13,732 nucleotides of DNA from NCBI GenBank assembly GCA_003105285.1, contig PQAN01000118.1:1-13732 (forward strand), read 5' to 3'. Under the pieces are notes generated by a model. It had not been told where the DNA came from. It saw only the letters and a list, made by a program, of their open reading frames with translations, and ran no database searches. The stretch is from Methylocystaceae bacterium. GTDB lineage: Bacteria > Pseudomonadota > Alphaproteobacteria > Rhizobiales > Beijerinckiaceae. The number at the start of each line of letters is the position of its first letter. Positions within the stretch are counted from its first letter, which is position 1. Made by a program: the position numbers and the translations under genes. Below, piece after piece: positions 1 to 6,494 of the stretch.

Positions 1-2168
1 CGGCAGAGGCCGTAGAGCTGATCGGTCGGCAGCAGCGAGCCATAGCCGTAAGTGATCATGTCCGAGCGCGAGTTGAAGATGTTGAAGGCGTCGGCCTGAA
101 TTTTCCAGCCATTGTCGAAGCGATAGCCGACGCGCGCGTTGAGCGAGCCGGTCGCCGGCGATTTGAACGCGCCGTCCTCGGTGAGCGGGCGCTGGCCGAA
201 ATAGCGGTAGCGCAACGCGCCGAACCAGCCCGTCGCCTCGCCGACCTCGACGACGCCGGTCGCGACGATGTTGGGAGAATCGGGGATGTAATTGCCGGGC
301 GCATTGCCGATGAAGGTTCCGTAGCCGATCGACGCGGGCGAGACGAGATCGAGCCAGGCGAGCGTCTGCAACTGATCGACGCCGCGGTAGCGCGGGCGCG
401 AGAGCGCCACGTCGCCGTCGAAGCGCAGCCAGGACGTCGGCTGGTAGTGATTGGTGATTTCGATTCCATAGCGGCGGCTCGGACGCCCGAATATCGTATT
501 GCCGGAATCGCCCTCGAACAGATTCTCGGAATCGGAATTCAGCCACCACAGAGCGATCGAGGATTCGAGGCCGTCGATGATCTTCGTGCGCGCGCCGATC
601 TCCGCGCCGCGCGTCTTGATGAGGAACGGGACCGGCGCCACCCAGGAGCCGTCGACCGGACTCAGATTGGTGACTGTTCCGCGCGCGTCGGTGGAATGGA
701 AGCCCTCGCCGAAATTGAGGAAGAATTCGGTCTTCTCGAACGGCCCCAGGATGATGCTCGCCTTGGGGCTGGAGAGCGCGGCGTTTTTCCGGCCCGAGAC
801 CCATGGCGCGGTCCAGATCGGCGCGCCCGCGTCGTCCTTGGGCGCGGAAGCCAAGTCCTGCAAGCTGCCGACGCTCGCGCCGTAATAATCGAGGCGGACG
901 CCGCCGATCGTGCGCAGCCATGGCGTCCAGCGAACCGTCGTATCTGTCCAGAGGCCGATGCTGCCCTCGGACACGAGGCTGTTCGTCACCGTGTCGAAGG
1001 GCTGGCGTCGGAAGGCGTCCTGGAGGCCGACGCGGATATTGTCGTAGCGGCTCTGCAGGCCGAAGCGCGTCTCGACCGGCAGGCCGGCGAACTCATATTT
1101 GATCGCGTGCTGCGCATTGACGCCGAGCACCGTGCGGCGGTCGAACTGGCGGAACTGGTCGCCGAGATCGGGCTGGCCGAGGAAATAGGTGAAGTTGTTG
1201 TAGAGATTCAAGGTCGAGCGGATGGCGAAGGCTTCGATGCGCGAGGAATGGGCGCCGTCGGTCTGGCTCCAGCGTGCGGACAGACTGAACCGCGACGTAT
1301 TGCCGCCGTCGGTCGGGTCGATATTGCCCCATAGAGGAACGAGCCCGCTGGAGACCGCGCGCAGCGGGATCTGGTCGGTCGAATACCAGCGATTGGCGTA
1401 AGCCATGGCGGTGAGCGAGAGGCCGTCGTCCTGCGTTCCTCGCGACCAGCGCAGCACGGAGTTGATCTTGTGCATCTCGTCGGGACGCGTCCAGGGGCCG
1501 TTGTAGGTCCCGGCCTCGACCGCTCCGAGCAGGCTGCCGCCGTGGACGTCGAAGGATTTGACGCCGAGCAGGCGTCCATAGGCGAAGCTGCCGCCGGTCG
1601 CCTGCAGCAGGCCTTTGTCGAGCCTGTCGATATATTGCATGTCGACGGCGCCGGCCGAGGCGAAGTCGCCCTTGTCGGCGAAATAGGGGCCCTTGCGCAC
1701 GAGGACGGAGGACAGGAGTTCCGGAATCAGAAAGTTCGCGTCGGCATAGCCCTGGCCGTGCCCATGCGTGCGCATGTTGAGCGGCATGCCGTCGAGCGTC
1801 AACGACAGGTCGGTGCCGTGGTCGAGCTGGAAGCCGCGCAGAAAATATTGATTGGCCTTGCCCTCGCCGCTGTGCTGCGTGACCACGAGGCCGGGAACGA
1901 TCTCCAGCGCCTCGCCCGGACGCGAGAAGGGGACGGCGTTGACCTCCTTGCCGGTGACGACCTCCTCGCTGGAGGCGTTGATCGTCACCTGTGGCTTCGC
2001 GTCGCCGGCCTCTCCCGGACCGGGGGTCGGAGCGGTAGCCCCCGCGCGCTGCGCCGTTTCGGCGCCGACATCGATCGTCGGCAGCGCCTCCTGCGCGAAC
2101 GCCGGCGCGCCACATATCGCCGTCAGCAAAGCCCACGCGGGTATGTCCGCGAAACGAAGTCTTCCCAT
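1..2168 (-). CDS. TonB-dependent outer-membrane receptor, probable nickel (complex) importer, 3' end outside window
   Basis: The reading frame stays open from the ATG at 2168 to the window edge, about 722 codons. A purine-rich GAGGGGGAG ribosome site sits just upstream. Residues 1-26 form a signal peptide ending AFA|QE, followed by a possible TonB box (LPTIDV, about 29-34). The plug domain (about 60-180) has PGEALEIVPGLVV, then FLRGFQLDHGTDLSLTLDGMP and a GQGYADANFLIPEL segment. The rest is a beta-barrel rich in aromatic and charged strands, reaching the family's late motif AFNIFNSRSD about 20 residues before the edge. Such receptors normally end a few dozen residues after this motif, so only a short C-terminus is missing. 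These proteins use TonB/ExbBD energy to bring scarce metal complexes or cofactors into the periplasm. The substrate is inferred as nickel because nikR lies immediately upstream and a NikR operator covers the promoter region. Cobalt, heme or siderophores cannot be excluded from sequence alone. Confidence 0.93.
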   Translation of the reverse strand, partial: MGRLRFADIPAWALLTAICGAPAFAQEALPTIDVGAETAQRAGATAPTPGPGEAGDAKPQVTINASSEEVVTGKEVNAVPFSRPGEALEIVPGLVVTQHSGEGKANQYFLRGFQLDHGTDLSLTLDGMPLNMRTHGHGQGYADANFLIPELLSSVLVRKGPYFADKGDFASAGAVDMQYIDRLDKGLLQATGGSFAYGRLLGVKSFDVHGGSLLGAVEAGTYNGPWTRPDEMHKINSVLRWSRGTQDDGLSLTAMAYANRWYSTDQIPLRAVSSGLVPLWGNIDPTDGGNTSRFSLSARWSQTDGAHSSRIEAFAIRSTLNLYNNFTYFLGQPDLGDQFRQFDRRTVLGVNAQHAIKYEFAGLPVETRFGLQSRYDNIRVGLQDAFRRQPFDTVTNSLVSEGSIGLWTDTTVRWTPWLRTIGGVRLDYYGASVGSLQDLASAPKDDAGAPIWTAPWVSGRKNAALSSPKASIILGPFEKTEFFLNFGEGFHSTDARGTVTNLSPVDGSWVAPVPFLIKTRGAEIGARTKIIDGLESSIALWWLNSDSENLFEGDSGNTIFGRPSRRYGIEITNHYQPTSWLRFDGDVALSRPRYRGVDQLQTLAWLDLVSPASIGYGTFIGNAPGNYIPDSPNIVATGVVEVGEATGWFGALRYRYFGQRPLTEDGAFKSPATGSLNARVGYRFDNGWKIQADAFNIFNSRSDMITYGYGSLLPTDQLYGLC

Positions 2169-2184
2169 GGCTCCCCCTCGACCC

Positions 2185-2212
2185 GTATGCTTTTTTTCTA
2201 TTTTGATCATAC
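2185..2212 (-). promoter_or_regulatory. NikR operator upstream of the TonB receptor gene
   Basis: Half-sites GTATGC (2185-2190) and TCATAC (2207-2212) are separated by exactly 16 bases. This matches the established enterobacterial NikR operator GTATGA-N16-TCATAC at 11 of 12 positions. The outer base pair extends the symmetry to CGTATG/CATACG. The spacer is AT-rich in otherwise GC-rich DNA. The site ends 16 bases before the receptor ATG. A TTGACC at 2225-2230 (minus strand) could be the -35 box, which would place the -10 region on the operator, so Ni-NikR binding would block transcription. The -10 itself is weak, so the promoter assignment is an inference. No second copy was seen upstream of nikR or the HupE-like gene. 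Confidence 0.82.
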
Positions 2213-2293
2213 GTAGGGCCGGAAGGTCAACGGCCGGCTTCCGTTTTATCGACGGCGTTGCATTTCCGTCACATGGCGTACGGCGTCCGCCTC

Positions 2294-2752
2294 TCACGCA
2301 TGGCTGTGCCCGTGCGAATGGCCGGCTTCGTGACGCTGCTCGCCGGTATGGGCCTCGGCCGGCGCGACCACGAGCTGGCCGTAGCGAACGCCTCTTTCAC
2401 CGATGACATGCTGGGCGAAATGCTCCACATCGGATTTTCGGCCGCGCAGCAGCGACACCTCCAAGCAGGTCTCGGCGTCGACATGCACATGCAGGGCGGC
2501 GATGGAGAGATCGGCATGGCTGTGATGGTCGTGCGTCAGCCGCTTCGACAATTGCCGCGTCTCGTGGTCGTAGAGATAGACGAGCGCGCCGATGCAGTGG
2601 CGATCGCTATTGTCGACCTTGGGCTGCCGCATCAGGCCGGCGCGGACGAGGTCCCGCACGGCCTCGGAGCGATTCTGATGGCCGCTCGCCTCCATATATT
2701 GGTCGAGGCTCGCCATGAGATCGTCGTCGATGGTCATGGTCACGCGCTGCAT
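2294..2752 (-). CDS. nikR: Nickel-responsive transcriptional regulator NikR
   Basis: The product has 152 residues. The N-terminal ribbon-helix-helix domain (residues 1-40, MQRVTMTIDDDLMASLDQ and NRSEAVRDLVRAGL) aligns closely with E. coli NikR. The ACT-like nickel-binding domain follows (about 53-130). The four residues that bind high-affinity Ni in E. coli (His76, His87, His89, Cys95) correspond here to His77, His88, His90 and Cys96, within HHSHADLSIAALHVH and ETCLEV. NikR is a tetrameric repressor that binds a palindromic operator when loaded with Ni(II). The protein carries an unusual extra C-terminal tail (about 131-152) rich in His, ending HSHGHSHA. A GGAGAG ribosome site lies 8 bases before the ATG. 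The gene lies upstream of the TonB receptor on the same strand with a 125-bp spacer holding a NikR operator, so the receptor is the evident target. No operator is visible at nikR itself. Confidence 0.97.
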   Translation of the reverse strand: MQRVTMTIDDDLMASLDQYMEASGHQNRSEAVRDLVRAGLMRQPKVDNSDRHCIGALVYLYDHETRQLSKRLTHDHHSHADLSIAALHVHVDAETCLEVSLLRGRKSDVEHFAQHVIGERGVRYGQLVVAPAEAHTGEQRHEAGHSHGHSHA

Positions 2753-3060
2753 GGCTGAAACTCTCCGCGACTTCGGCCGCTCGACGGCCGTGGATCATCC
2801 GGCTTCCGGTCGACCGCTTCGCGCGGCGTCGGCCGCCCTTCTCCACGCGAAGCGGAAGAGAGAATGACGGCGCGAATCGATCGGCGAGAAACCGGATCGT
2901 CCCTCATCTTCTTGTTCTAGCTAGACGGGAACGCCGCTGCAATCGCCGCTCGTCCAGCAGCTCGTCCGGGCGCGCTCGCGCGCGGCCTCGATCTTGTCCA
3001 TTTGCATATCGTCGGGCATTGTGCGCGCCGTTCAATGCTCACCCGAGGGAAAATGCGCCA
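2753..3060. other. Divergent intergenic region between nikR and the HupE-like gene
   Basis: This 308-bp spacer should hold the promoters of two divergent genes. No confident sigma-70 promoter or NikR box is visible. A TTGTCC at 2994-2999, followed 17 bases later by CATTGT, is a weak candidate for the HupE-like gene. The only clear pattern is a 10-bp perfect palindrome TCTAGCTAGA at 2916-2925, with two CTAG tetramers. On the minus strand it overlaps the stop of a possible 32-codon gene. The segment around 2780-2850 contains several short GC-rich inverted repeats without a clear terminator. Confidence 0.5.
2921..3019 (-). CDS. Possible small Cys-containing peptide (32 aa), unrecognised
   Basis: ATG at 3019 to TAG at 2921-2923, with an in-frame TGA 12 bases before the ATG, so the frame cannot extend. 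The peptide has an acidic start (MPDDMQMDK), a helical Ala/Arg/Glu run (IEAARERAR), and a short tail TSCWTSGDCSGVPV with two Cys. About 27 of 31 codons after the ATG end in G or C, as in the real genes of this window. Against it, no good ribosome site precedes the first ATG or the internal Met5 and Met7, and GC-rich DNA makes such frames often. It reads towards nikR, ending 168 bases before it. I do not recognise a family. It could be a metal-binding or modified peptide, or chance. Confidence 0.3.
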   Translation of the reverse strand: MPDDMQMDKIEAARERARTSCWTSGDCSGVPV

Positions 3061-4152
3061 ATGGGCTGGATATCGAAGAGGCTTGCGGTCGTTCTCGCGC
3101 TGACCCTGGGCTTTGCGGCGTCGGCCGCCGCGCATACGGCGGATATTTCGACCGGCAAGATCGTCGCGCAGAAGGACCGCGCCTATCGCGTCGACATCGG
3201 CTTTCTGGCGACCGATCTCGAACGCATCTTCTCCGAGACGATGTCCGAGCGCTCCGGCGTCGACCTCTCCCAGCCGGGCGTTCTGGAGACGGAGATCGGC
3301 CGTCTCATTCAGCGGCGCGTGTCCCTGCAGGACGCCGAGGGCCATGTCTGCGCGAGCCGCGTCGACTACGCCGGCGAGGACAAGACCAACGCCGACAGCG
3401 CGCTCGTCGTTCTTCTCTTCGATTGCTCCAACGCGCCCGGCAACATCTTCTACGACGCGACCAAGCTGCTGAAGGCCCAGGGGCCGAAGGGCAAGCATCT
3501 CGTCACCGTCGGCGACGGGCCCGACGCGGGGCAGACGATGCTCTATCCCGCCGATCCGGCGCTCGACCTCTCGAAGCCGCTGGAGACGGTCTGGCAGCTC
3601 GCGTGGAAATTCCTGAAGGCTGGCGTCGAGCACATCGTGACGGGCTACGACCACCTCTGCTTCCTTTTCGCGCTCCTGCTCTGGGCGACGCGCGTCTGGC
3701 CGGTCGTGAAGATCGTCACCGCCTTCACCGTCTCGCATTCCGTGACGCTGTCGCTCGCCGCGCTCAACATCGTCACCCTGCCGACGCAATGGGTCGAGGC
3801 GGCGATCGCCGCCTCGATCATCTATGTCGCCGTCGAGAATTTCTTCTCGCGCCGCGTGGACGGACGCTGGCGCGACACATTTTTCTTCGGCTTCATCCAC
3901 GGCTTCGGCTTCGCGAGCGGCCTGCTCGAAATGGGCGTGCCGCAAAACGCCGTGCTCCCGGCGCTGGCCTCCTTCAACATCGGCGTCGAGATCGGCCAAC
4001 TGGCCATCGTGCTCGTCTTCGTTCCGCTGCTGCTGGCGGCCGACAAAGCCACCGGGAACAAGCGAAGCCCGCAGCTCGTCTATGCGGGCTCCGCGATCAT
4101 CGCATTGTTCGGAGCCTATTGGCTGTTGGAGCGCGTCGGCCTTCTCGGCTGA
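3061..4152 (+). CDS. HupE/UreJ-like membrane protein, candidate nickel/cobalt permease
   Basis: The product has 363 residues from the ATG at 3061, chosen because a signal peptide (residues 1-24, ending SAAAH) starts there and GAGGGA lies 10 bases upstream. An earlier TTG at 3019 would only add an uncharged leader. Residues 25-175 form an extracytoplasmic domain with two Cys (97, 122). The C-terminal half (about 176-360) has some six to seven hydrophobic segments. It carries the HupE/UreJ-2 hallmarks: H191-x3-G195-x-D197-H198, FTVSHSVTLSLA (222-233), FGFIHGFGFASGL (276-288) and FNIGVEIGQ (305-313). HupE and UreJ proteins are established nickel permeases in hydrogenase and urease loci. Proteins of this longer subfamily are less well characterised, so transport of nickel here is inferred from the divergent nikR and the NikR-controlled TonB receptor. 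No NikR box precedes this gene. A copper or cobalt role is possible. Confidence 0.9.
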   Translation: MGWISKRLAVVLALTLGFAASAAAHTADISTGKIVAQKDRAYRVDIGFLATDLERIFSETMSERSGVDLSQPGVLETEIGRLIQRRVSLQDAEGHVCASRVDYAGEDKTNADSALVVLLFDCSNAPGNIFYDATKLLKAQGPKGKHLVTVGDGPDAGQTMLYPADPALDLSKPLETVWQLAWKFLKAGVEHIVTGYDHLCFLFALLLWATRVWPVVKIVTAFTVSHSVTLSLAALNIVTLPTQWVEAAIAASIIYVAVENFFSRRVDGRWRDTFFFGFIHGFGFASGLLEMGVPQNAVLPALASFNIGVEIGQLAIVLVFVPLLLAADKATGNKRSPQLVYAGSAIIALFGAYWLLERVGLLG

Positions 4153-4233
4153 CGCCCTCACGGCCCTTCCCCCTCTCGTCGAGAGAGCGCCGGCGCGAGC
4201 GACCCGCGTCTCGCCACGCCATGGGATCTCGTC

Positions 4234-4413
4234 TCATTCCTTGCCGATGAACGATCCGAGGATCGCGCCGAGCAAGGCGCCGATGACGATCGCGCCTATG
4301 GCGGGAGGAAAGCCCACCACCGCCGCCCCGGTGATCCCGCCGAGGACGGCTCCGACGCCGCCGAAAATGTAAGCGTTCCTGGTCAAGATACGATCGACTT
4401 GATCACCCGCCAT
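4234..4413 (-). CDS. Small glycine-zipper membrane protein (59 aa)
   Basis: ATG at 4413 to TGA at 4234-4236, preceded by a strong AGGAGAGGG ribosome site. The sequence starts with a short polar stretch (MAGDQVDRILTRNAYI). Two hydrophobic segments with small-residue spacing follow: FGGVGAVLGGITGAAVVG (about 17-34) and AIGAIVIGALLGAILGSFIG (about 38-57), ending in KE. The repeated G-x3-G pattern is typical of glycine-zipper membrane proteins that pack or oligomerise helices. The strong ribosome site, clean hydrophobic pattern and compact ending argue for a real gene. It is flanked by convergent HupE-like and divergent RluA-like genes, so the context gives no function. I do not recognise the family. 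Confidence 0.72.
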   Translation of the reverse strand: MAGDQVDRILTRNAYIFGGVGAVLGGITGAAVVGFPPAIGAIVIGALLGAILGSFIGKE

Positions 4414-4608
4414 GGTCCCTCTCCTCTTGGCTTTTTGTAAAATGCGTCATCGTCGCGGCGCGCGGCAGGCCCGCGGCGCGACAGATGCAGTTCGCATCTC
4501 TCCAGCTAGGGCGCTTTTCGGAAGGGCAAGGCCCGACGCCGAGATCATGCCGCCGACCCCGGCGGCGCGGCGGAAAAATTCTCGAAATCGGCGTAGACTG
4601 CAAAAATC

Positions 4609-5316
4609 ATGACTCCTCCAGACCTCCTCTCGCGCCTGCTCTATCGGGACGGGCTGATGCTCGTCATCGACAAGCCCGCCGGCCTGCCGGTGCATCGCGG
4701 CCCCAAGGGCGGCGACAATCTCGAAGTTCATTTCGACGCGCTGCGCTTCGGCCTGCCGCGCCCTCCGGCGCTCGCCCATCGCCTCGACCGCGACACCTCG
4801 GGCTGCCTGGTGCTCGGCCGTCACCGCAAGGCGCTGGAGAGGCTCGGCAAGCTGTTCCACAGCGGCCGCATCCAGAAGACCTATTGGGCGATCGTCGAAG
4901 GCGCGCCGGAAACGGACGAGGGCGAGATCGACCTGGCGCTCGGCCGGCTCGATTCGACGCGCGGCTGGTGGATGCGGCCCGATCCGCTCGGCCTGCCGGC
5001 GCGGACCTCCTGGCGCGTGGCCGGGCGCGGCCGCGACGCCGAGGGGCGTGAACTCGCCTTTCTGGAATTGAAGCCGCACACCGGCCGCACGCATCAATTG
5101 CGCGTCCATGCCCAAGCGATGGGCTGGCCGATCCTCGGCGACCCGGTCTATGGCCACGGCAAGCGCCCCGGCGCGCCGCCGCTGCATCTGCACGCCCGCG
5201 CCGTCGTCGTGCCGATGCGCGAGAACAAGGAGGAGGTCGCCGTCGAAGCGCCCGCGCCCGCGCATATGCGCGACGCGCTGCAAGCTTGCGGCTGGGCGGA
5301 GACTCGAGCGCGATGA
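4609..5316 (+). CDS. RluA-family RNA pseudouridine synthase
   Basis: The product has 235 residues. The enzyme isomerises uridine to pseudouridine in rRNA or tRNA. The first strand has LMLVIDKPAGLPVH (16-29). The catalytic motif HRLDRDTSG (57-65) has the nucleophilic Asp60. KTYWAIVEG (90-98) and GRTHQLRVHAQAMGWPILGD (159-178) are the other family signatures. There is no N-terminal S4 domain, so the protein resembles the short RluA/TruC type rather than RluC/RluD. The target uridine cannot be told from sequence. The ATG at 4609 directly precedes the conserved fold. The stop overlaps the start of the SGNH hydrolase gene (ATGA), so the two are co-transcribed and translationally coupled. Confidence 0.95.
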   Translation: MTPPDLLSRLLYRDGLMLVIDKPAGLPVHRGPKGGDNLEVHFDALRFGLPRPPALAHRLDRDTSGCLVLGRHRKALERLGKLFHSGRIQKTYWAIVEGAPETDEGEIDLALGRLDSTRGWWMRPDPLGLPARTSWRVAGRGRDAEGRELAFLELKPHTGRTHQLRVHAQAMGWPILGDPVYGHGKRPGAPPLHLHARAVVVPMRENKEEVAVEAPAPAHMRDALQACGWAETRAR

Positions 5317-5954
5317 GAATTTGCTTCTTCGGCGACAGCTTCGTGAATGGAACGGGCGACGACGACGGCCTCGGCTGGGTCGGCCGCCTCGTCGCCAGCG
5401 CGCGACGCCGGGGCAAAGACGTCACCTCTTATAATCTGGGCGTTCGCCGGGACACGAGCGCCGATGTGGCGGCGCGGTGGGCGGACGAGGCGACGCGCCG
5501 CCTGCCGCCGCAATATGAGGCCCGTCTGGCGTTCTCATTCGGCGCCAATGATTGCGCGGACGACGAAGCCGGAAACGCTCGCCTGTCGCTCGACGCCTCT
5601 CTCGCCAGCGCAACGGCGATTTTGAGCAAAGCCGTTACGCTCGCGCCGACATTGATGATCGGCCCGGCGCTTCCAGGCGAGGCGCATGTGGAGCGGCGGA
5701 TCCGTCTGCTCTCGCAAGAACTCGGGCAGGTCTGCGCGCGCCTCGGCGTTCCCTATCTCGAAACGCATCCATTCGTTTCGACATGCGACGTGTGGAGGCG
5801 CGAAGCCGCCGCCGGCGACGGGGCGCATCCCAATCGCGACGGCTATTCCGCGCTCGCCGGCCACATCGGCTCCTGGAGCGCATGGAAAGCTTGGCTCGGC
5901 CCAACCGACCGCGAACCGATCACGTCCGCCAGGGATGCTCCGGCAGGTCGCTGA
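5313..5954 (+). CDS. SGNH/GDSL-family hydrolase
   Basis: The product has 213 residues. The start at 5313 overlaps the RluA stop by four bases (ATGA), and the protein begins immediately with the block I motif MRICFFGDSF, catalytic Ser9. Block II Gly is in NLG (41-43), block III is FGAND (76-80) with Asn79, and block V is DGAHPNRDGY with Asp169 and His172. The full Ser-Asp-His/Asn set of an active SGNH esterase/lipase is therefore present. It has no signal peptide, so it is probably cytoplasmic. The family includes esterases, thioesterases and acetylhydrolases; the substrate is unknown. The 3' end overlaps the convergent GlcG-like gene by 35 bp. Confidence 0.9.
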   Translation: MRICFFGDSFVNGTGDDDGLGWVGRLVASARRRGKDVTSYNLGVRRDTSADVAARWADEATRRLPPQYEARLAFSFGANDCADDEAGNARLSLDASLASATAILSKAVTLAPTLMIGPALPGEAHVERRIRLLSQELGQVCARLGVPYLETHPFVSTCDVWRREAAAGDGAHPNRDGYSALAGHIGSWSAWKAWLGPTDREPITSARDAPAGR

Positions 5955-6354
5955 CGCCGACGACGGCGACGCCGGCCAGCGCGACCGCATGGTCGTTCTC
6001 GACCGAACTGCCGCTCACCCCGATCGCGCCGACGAGCACGCCCTCTTCGTCGACGATCGGCAGACCGCCGGGGAAGGTGATGAGGCCCTGATTGGAGTGC
6101 TCGATGCCGTAGAGCGAGCCGCCGGGCTGCGACAGCTTGCCGATCTCGCCCGTCGGCATGCCGAAGAACACCGCCGTCTTGGCCTTCTTGACGGCGATGT
6201 CGATGCTGCCGACCCAGGCGTCGTCCATGCGATGGAAGGCTTTGAGATCGGCGCCGGAATCGACGACGGCGATGCACATCTTCGTTCCGAGTTCGATGGC
6301 GCGCTTGCGGGCGGCTTCGATAGCGGCCTCGGCCGCGGCGATCGTGACATGCAT
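5920..6354 (-). CDS. GlcG/HbpS-family (DUF336) protein
   Basis: The product has 144 residues. The start at 6354 is chosen because an AGGAGAGAG site precedes it at normal distance and the protein then begins at the family's usual point (MHVTIAAAEAAIEAARKRA). Family features are MCIAVVDSGADLKAFHRMDDA (26-46), AVKKAKTAVFFGMPTG (54-69), GGLPIVDEEGVLVGAIGVSG (96-115) and DHAVALAGVA (121-130). GlcG-like proteins are small alpha/beta proteins. HbpS from Streptomyces binds heme and senses redox stress, while many relatives sit in glycolate or other catabolic operons with unknown function. No signal peptide is visible. It lies downstream of the DUF4139 gene on the same strand with a 140-bp gap, so co-transcription is possible but not shown. 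Its 3' end overlaps the SGNH gene. Confidence 0.93.
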   Translation of the reverse strand: MHVTIAAAEAAIEAARKRAIELGTKMCIAVVDSGADLKAFHRMDDAWVGSIDIAVKKAKTAVFFGMPTGEIGKLSQPGGSLYGIEHSNQGLITFPGGLPIVDEEGVLVGAIGVSGSSVENDHAVALAGVAVVGVSDLPEHPWRT

Positions 6355-6494
6355 GGCTGTCTCTCTCCTTCGACACATGCTCCGACGAGAGTCAAATGGC
6401 CGCGCCGAAGGCGCATTCAAGATCTGGCCGCGCGGATTCGCCCGGCCGCCGCATCATTTCCGGCGACGCGAGGCGGCGACCGGCAACGGACGGG

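Noticed and set aside
447..1334. Plus-strand open frame opposite the TonB receptor
   Set aside because: It mirrors the barrel-coding strand and has no ribosome site or recognisable domain.
2864..2920. 18-codon plus-strand frame (MTARIDRRETGSSLIFLF) with a purine-rich upstream stretch, possible leader peptide
   Set aside because: Too short to judge, no regulatory amino-acid run, no attenuator hairpin after it, and it ends 140 bases before the HupE-like start.
2921..3019. Methanobactin precursor
   Set aside because: The peptide has only two Cys in a different arrangement from the known core types I recall, and no mbnB/mbnC-like genes are in the window.
2753..3060. Cobalamin or NiCo riboswitch before the HupE-like gene
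   Set aside because: No B12-box-like conserved segment and no multi-stem fold could be recognised by eye.
4173..4185. CTCTCG-T-CGAGAG hairpin after the HupE-like gene as terminator
   Set aside because: The usable stem is only about five base pairs and no T-run follows.
6402..6414. GCGCC-GAA-GGCGC hairpin downstream of the DUF4139 gene as terminator
   Set aside because: Short five-pair stem without a T-run on the minus strand; chance is likely at this GC content.
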